NCBI GenBank assembly: GCA_900545915.1 | Contig: URAV01000018.1 | Span: forward strand, 1 to 64,000 | Length of the DNA: 64,000 bases | From: an uncultured Porphyromonadaceae bacterium | GTDB lineage: Bacteria > Bacteroidota > Bacteroidia > Bacteroidales > Coprobacteraceae | Direction: 5' to 3' | Part shown: positions 61,595 to 64,000 of the stretch, piece after piece | Position numbering within the stretch: position 1 is the stretch's first letter | Layout of the letters: the number at the start of each line of letters is the position of its first letter | Program-made: the position numbers and the translations under genes | Notes under the pieces: generated by a model | What the model was told of the DNA's origin: nothing | The model's database searches: none | The model's input: the letters and a program-made list of their open reading frames with translations, nothing else

Positions 61595-63052
61595 ATGAGA
61601 TTGAACATATTGAAACCTTTTATTATTTCTATTGTTGCCTTGAGTTGGAGCATATCGCTTTGCGGACAGGGTTTAGAACGGGCAAAAGAATTATATAAGG
61701 CCGGTAAATTTGCAGAGGCTAAACCTATTTTTGAGGAAAATATTCGAAAGAATCCTTCTAATTCGAGTTTAAACCAATGGTATGGTGTTTGTCTTTTTGA
61801 AACCGGAGATTATAAAGCAGCTGAGAAGTATCTTAAATATGCGGCATCCCGTAATATTTTGGAATCATTTCGTTATTTAGGGAACTTATATTACTTGGAT
61901 TATCGTTTTGAAGATGCTTTAAGTCAATATAATAAGTATTTGGAGCAATTGAAGAAAAAAAAGATGAATACAGCGGAGGCGGAGAAATTGATTAAAAATG
62001 CCGAGCGAGCTGCCCAAATGCTTCGTCGTGTTGAAGAAGTTCAGATAATCGATAGCCTTATTGTAGATAAAGCATCATTCTTTAAACATTATAAACTTTC
62101 TTCCGAGTCGGGAACACTGCATGATTACAATACGTTTTTCAATCTTTCGTCAAAAAATAACAGTACTGTGTATCAGAATCAGCGAGGTGATAAGATTCTT
62201 TATGGAGCGAAAACAGCAAAGAACGGGTATGATATTATGACTCGTAGTAAGCTGATTGATGATAGCTGGGGTGAAGAGATCGCATTACCTGCACCGGTTA
62301 ACTCTTCGGCAAATGAAAATTATCCTTATTTGTTATCGGACGGGACAACTCTTTATTTTGCATCTTCCGGTGAAGAATCATTGGGTGGGTATGATATATT
62401 TGTCACACGCTTAAATTTGAATACCGGAAATTATTTAGTCCCTGAAAATATGGGAATGCCTTTCAATTCGATTTATAATGACTATATGTTAGCTATCGAT
62501 GAATTGAATAATGTAGGATGGTTTGTCAGTGATCGTTTTCAGGCGGAGGATAAACTGATAGTTTATTTATTTATCCCGAATACGGAGAAAAAGATTTATA
62601 AAGGAGGGGATGAGTCTCGTGCGCGTTCTTTGGCGCGGATTGGTGCGATTAAGGATTCATGGATAAAAGGTGTCGATTATAAACCTATACTTGAAAAAAT
62701 TGCCCGTATAGGTAATCCGGATGAAGGTAATGCGCAAAAAGGAGACTTTTTGTTTCAGATTAATAATAGAATTACCTATGTTACATTAAAGGATTTTGAT
62801 AGCAATGAAGCCCGTAATTTATTTATTAAGGCACAAGATATTCGGAAATCGATTCGAGAGACAGAAGATAAGTTGCAGCAGTTAAGGAGCGAATATCGGA
62901 TCGCTCAGAATAAGAAACCTTTTGAGTCGCAGATTGCCCGATTAGAACAAGCTTTGCTTAAACTTTATGGACAACCTGAAGAGTTGGAGGCGAAAAGTCG
63001 GGCTGAAGAAATTTCATACCTTATTAAATTGCAGAACCAAAAGAAAAAATAG
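61595..63052 (+). CDS. TPR and WD40-like (PD40) exported protein
   Basis: A 485-residue protein with a signal peptide (cleavage after CGQG, about residue 24). Two to three TPR-type repeats at about 25-140 (LERAKELYKAGKFAEAKPIFEE, YGVCLFETGDYKAAEKYLKYA). Then a PD40/WD40-like propeller half (about 190-310: NENYPYLLSDGTTLYFASSGEESLGGYDIFVT) and a C-terminal coiled coil. This architecture resembles peptidoglycan-linked OmpA-PD40 proteins of Bacteroidota but lacks the OmpA domain. The start of the nfeD gene follows closely. Confidence 0.75.
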   Translation: MRLNILKPFIISIVALSWSISLCGQGLERAKELYKAGKFAEAKPIFEENIRKNPSNSSLNQWYGVCLFETGDYKAAEKYLKYAASRNILESFRYLGNLYYLDYRFEDALSQYNKYLEQLKKKKMNTAEAEKLIKNAERAAQMLRRVEEVQIIDSLIVDKASFFKHYKLSSESGTLHDYNTFFNLSSKNNSTVYQNQRGDKILYGAKTAKNGYDIMTRSKLIDDSWGEEIALPAPVNSSANENYPYLLSDGTTLYFASSGEESLGGYDIFVTRLNLNTGNYLVPENMGMPFNSIYNDYMLAIDELNNVGWFVSDRFQAEDKLIVYLFIPNTEKKIYKGGDESRARSLARIGAIKDSWIKGVDYKPILEKIARIGNPDEGNAQKGDFLFQINNRITYVTLKDFDSNEARNLFIKAQDIRKSIRETEDKLQQLRSEYRIAQNKKPFESQIARLEQALLKLYGQPEELEAKSRAEEISYLIKLQNQKKK

Positions 63053-63064
63053 TAAAAGCCGATT

Positions 63065-63553
63065 ATGGGAATGGATATTTTTATTATTGCCTTATTGATC
63101 TTTATCGGGTTGGTGATGGTTATTCTGGAAGTCTTTTTTTTACCGGGAATAACGATTGCCGGAATCAGTGCCGTTCTTTTTTTTGTAGGAGCTGTTTTTT
63201 ATGCATTTATGCAGTTAGGTGAGTTTGCCGGTTATATTACGATTGCCGTTTCGGTTATAGTAACCATAATAGGAATAGTTGCATTTATCCGCTCTCGCAG
63301 TCTTGACCGAATGGCTCTGAAAACTACGATAGACTCTGTCGCTCCTACATTGGTATCGGATCAGATAAAAGTGGGAGATGAGGGAATTACTTTGTCTCGT
63401 CTTAATCCGATGGGGTCTGTCTTGATAAATAATATTACTGTAGAGGCCCGTACACGAGAAGATTTTATCGATGAAGATACTCAGGTTGTCGTTGAAAAGG
63501 TAGATCGGACTACGGTGATTGTACAGAAAAAAGAGAATGAAAAACAAGTATAA
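63065..63553 (+). CDS. NfeD-family membrane protein
   Basis: A 162-residue protein with three N-terminal membrane helices (about 4-26, 31-50, 54-75) and a C-terminal OB-fold (about 100-155: GDEGITLSRLNPMGSVLINNITVEARTREDFIDEDTQVVVEKVDRTTVIVQK). NfeD proteins are partners of flotillin-like SPFH proteins, and the next gene is floA, as usual. Twelve bases after the TPR/PD40 gene. Confidence 0.88.
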   Translation: MGMDIFIIALLIFIGLVMVILEVFFLPGITIAGISAVLFFVGAVFYAFMQLGEFAGYITIAVSVIVTIIGIVAFIRSRSLDRMALKTTIDSVAPTLVSDQIKVGDEGITLSRLNPMGSVLINNITVEARTREDFIDEDTQVVVEKVDRTTVIVQKKENEKQV

Positions 63554-63571
63554 ATTAAAAATGTAGATCTT

Positions 63572-64000
63572 ATGATGGAAATCAGCTTTTTGCTACTGAT
63601 CGCAGTTGTTGTATTGGTGGTAGTTTTCTTTTATTTTGTTCCGTTTCTATTGTGGATATCGGCGATAGTATCCGGAGTCAATATCTCTCTTTTACAGCTC
63701 TTCCTGATGCGTATTCGTAAAGTTCCGCCGCAAATTATCGTACGGGCGATGATCGAGGCGCATAAAGCCGGATTGAATGCGATAACCCGGGATGAATTAG
63801 AGGCTCATTATCTTGCCGGCGGTCATGTAGAACGCGTTGTTCATGCTTTGGTATCGGCGTCTAAAGCGAATATCGATTTGGGATTCCAGATGGCGACGGC
63901 TATCGATCTTGCAGGTCGTGACGTATTTGAGGCGGTACAGATGTCGGTAAATCCGAAAGTGATAGATACTCCTCCGGTCGTTGCAGTTGCCAAAGACGGA
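63572..64000 (+). CDS. floA: Flotillin-like protein FloA (start only)
   Basis: The gene is cut by the window end; 143 codons are visible from ATG 63,572 (a second ATG follows directly). An N-terminal membrane helix (about 5-32, FLLLIAVVVLVVVFFYFVPF) and the conserved LFLMRIRKVPPQIIVRAMIEAHKAGL identify FloA. It forms membrane microdomains with NfeD. Remaining part lies outside the window. Confidence 0.92.
   Translation, partial: MMEISFLLLIAVVVLVVVFFYFVPFLLWISAIVSGVNISLLQLFLMRIRKVPPQIIVRAMIEAHKAGLNAITRDELEAHYLAGGHVERVVHALVSASKANIDLGFQMATAIDLAGRDVFEAVQMSVNPKVIDTPPVVAVAKDG

Noticed and set aside
1..64000. CRISPR arrays, tRNA and rRNA genes
   Set aside because: No regularly spaced repeats with unique spacers, no cloverleaf patterns and no rRNA-like blocks were recognised by eye; a tRNAscan or Infernal run was not possible.

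Overview
The window is a chromosomal stretch from a member of the Bacteroidota, most likely the order Bacteroidales. The evidence is an LpxC-FabZ fusion, a sphingolipid-type serine palmitoyltransferase, the Bacteroidota clusters coaX / outer-membrane protein / lptC / CNNM-CBS / PpiD and mreBCD-mrdA-rodA, DUF4301, and many promoters with the Bacteroidota -7 signature TAnnTTTG, several with a TTG about 19-20 bp upstream. I cannot fix the genus. I recognised no tRNA, rRNA or CRISPR array.

Bases 1-45,457 and 60,133-64,000 are ordinary host backbone: metY; purH; the rod-shape operon mreB-mreC-mreD-mrdA-rodA; a DUF4301 gene; a Rel/RelA-type (p)ppGpp synthetase; rpsF-rpsR-rplI; an FtsB-like gene; coaX, lptC and a PpiD-like chaperone; rlmN and pdxA; a CDP-alcohol phosphotransferase; a saccharopine-dehydrogenase-family gene; bcp-recA; lpxD-lpxC/fabZ-lpxA; spt; two tandem AraC regulators; then ttcA, a TPR/PD40 lipoprotein-like gene, nfeD and the start of floA. 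Intergenic spaces repeatedly carry a degenerate MITE-like repeat of about 150-180 bp with terminal inverted repeats.

From about 45,671 to 59,976 lies a mobile element of roughly 14.3 kb. It is more AT-rich and prefers AGA/AGG arginine codons. It is inserted inside a small membrane-protein gene (DUF486/DMT family) directly downstream of ttcA: the 3' part of the host gene is at 45,458-45,673 and the 5' part at 59,974-60,132, both on the minus strand. The element starts with a large serine recombinase. It also carries a short tyrosine recombinase, a DGQHR-motif protein, a DUF3871 protein, a Rep-like protein, a NERD-helicase, a lipoprotein and several genes I do not recognise. Just inside its right end is a complete, diverged DUF486 gene in the orientation of the gene it broke. 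Transcription from the host ttcA operon would run through the truncated 5' fragment into this intact copy, so the element appears to repair the damage it causes.

Two candidate structured RNAs stand out. One is inside the element (about 57,266-57,533), a 5' hairpin followed by a long set of nested helices closed by the terminator. The other is in host DNA (about 16,447-16,655, minus strand), with two hairpins whose loops are complementary to each other. Neither matches an RNA family I can name with confidence.
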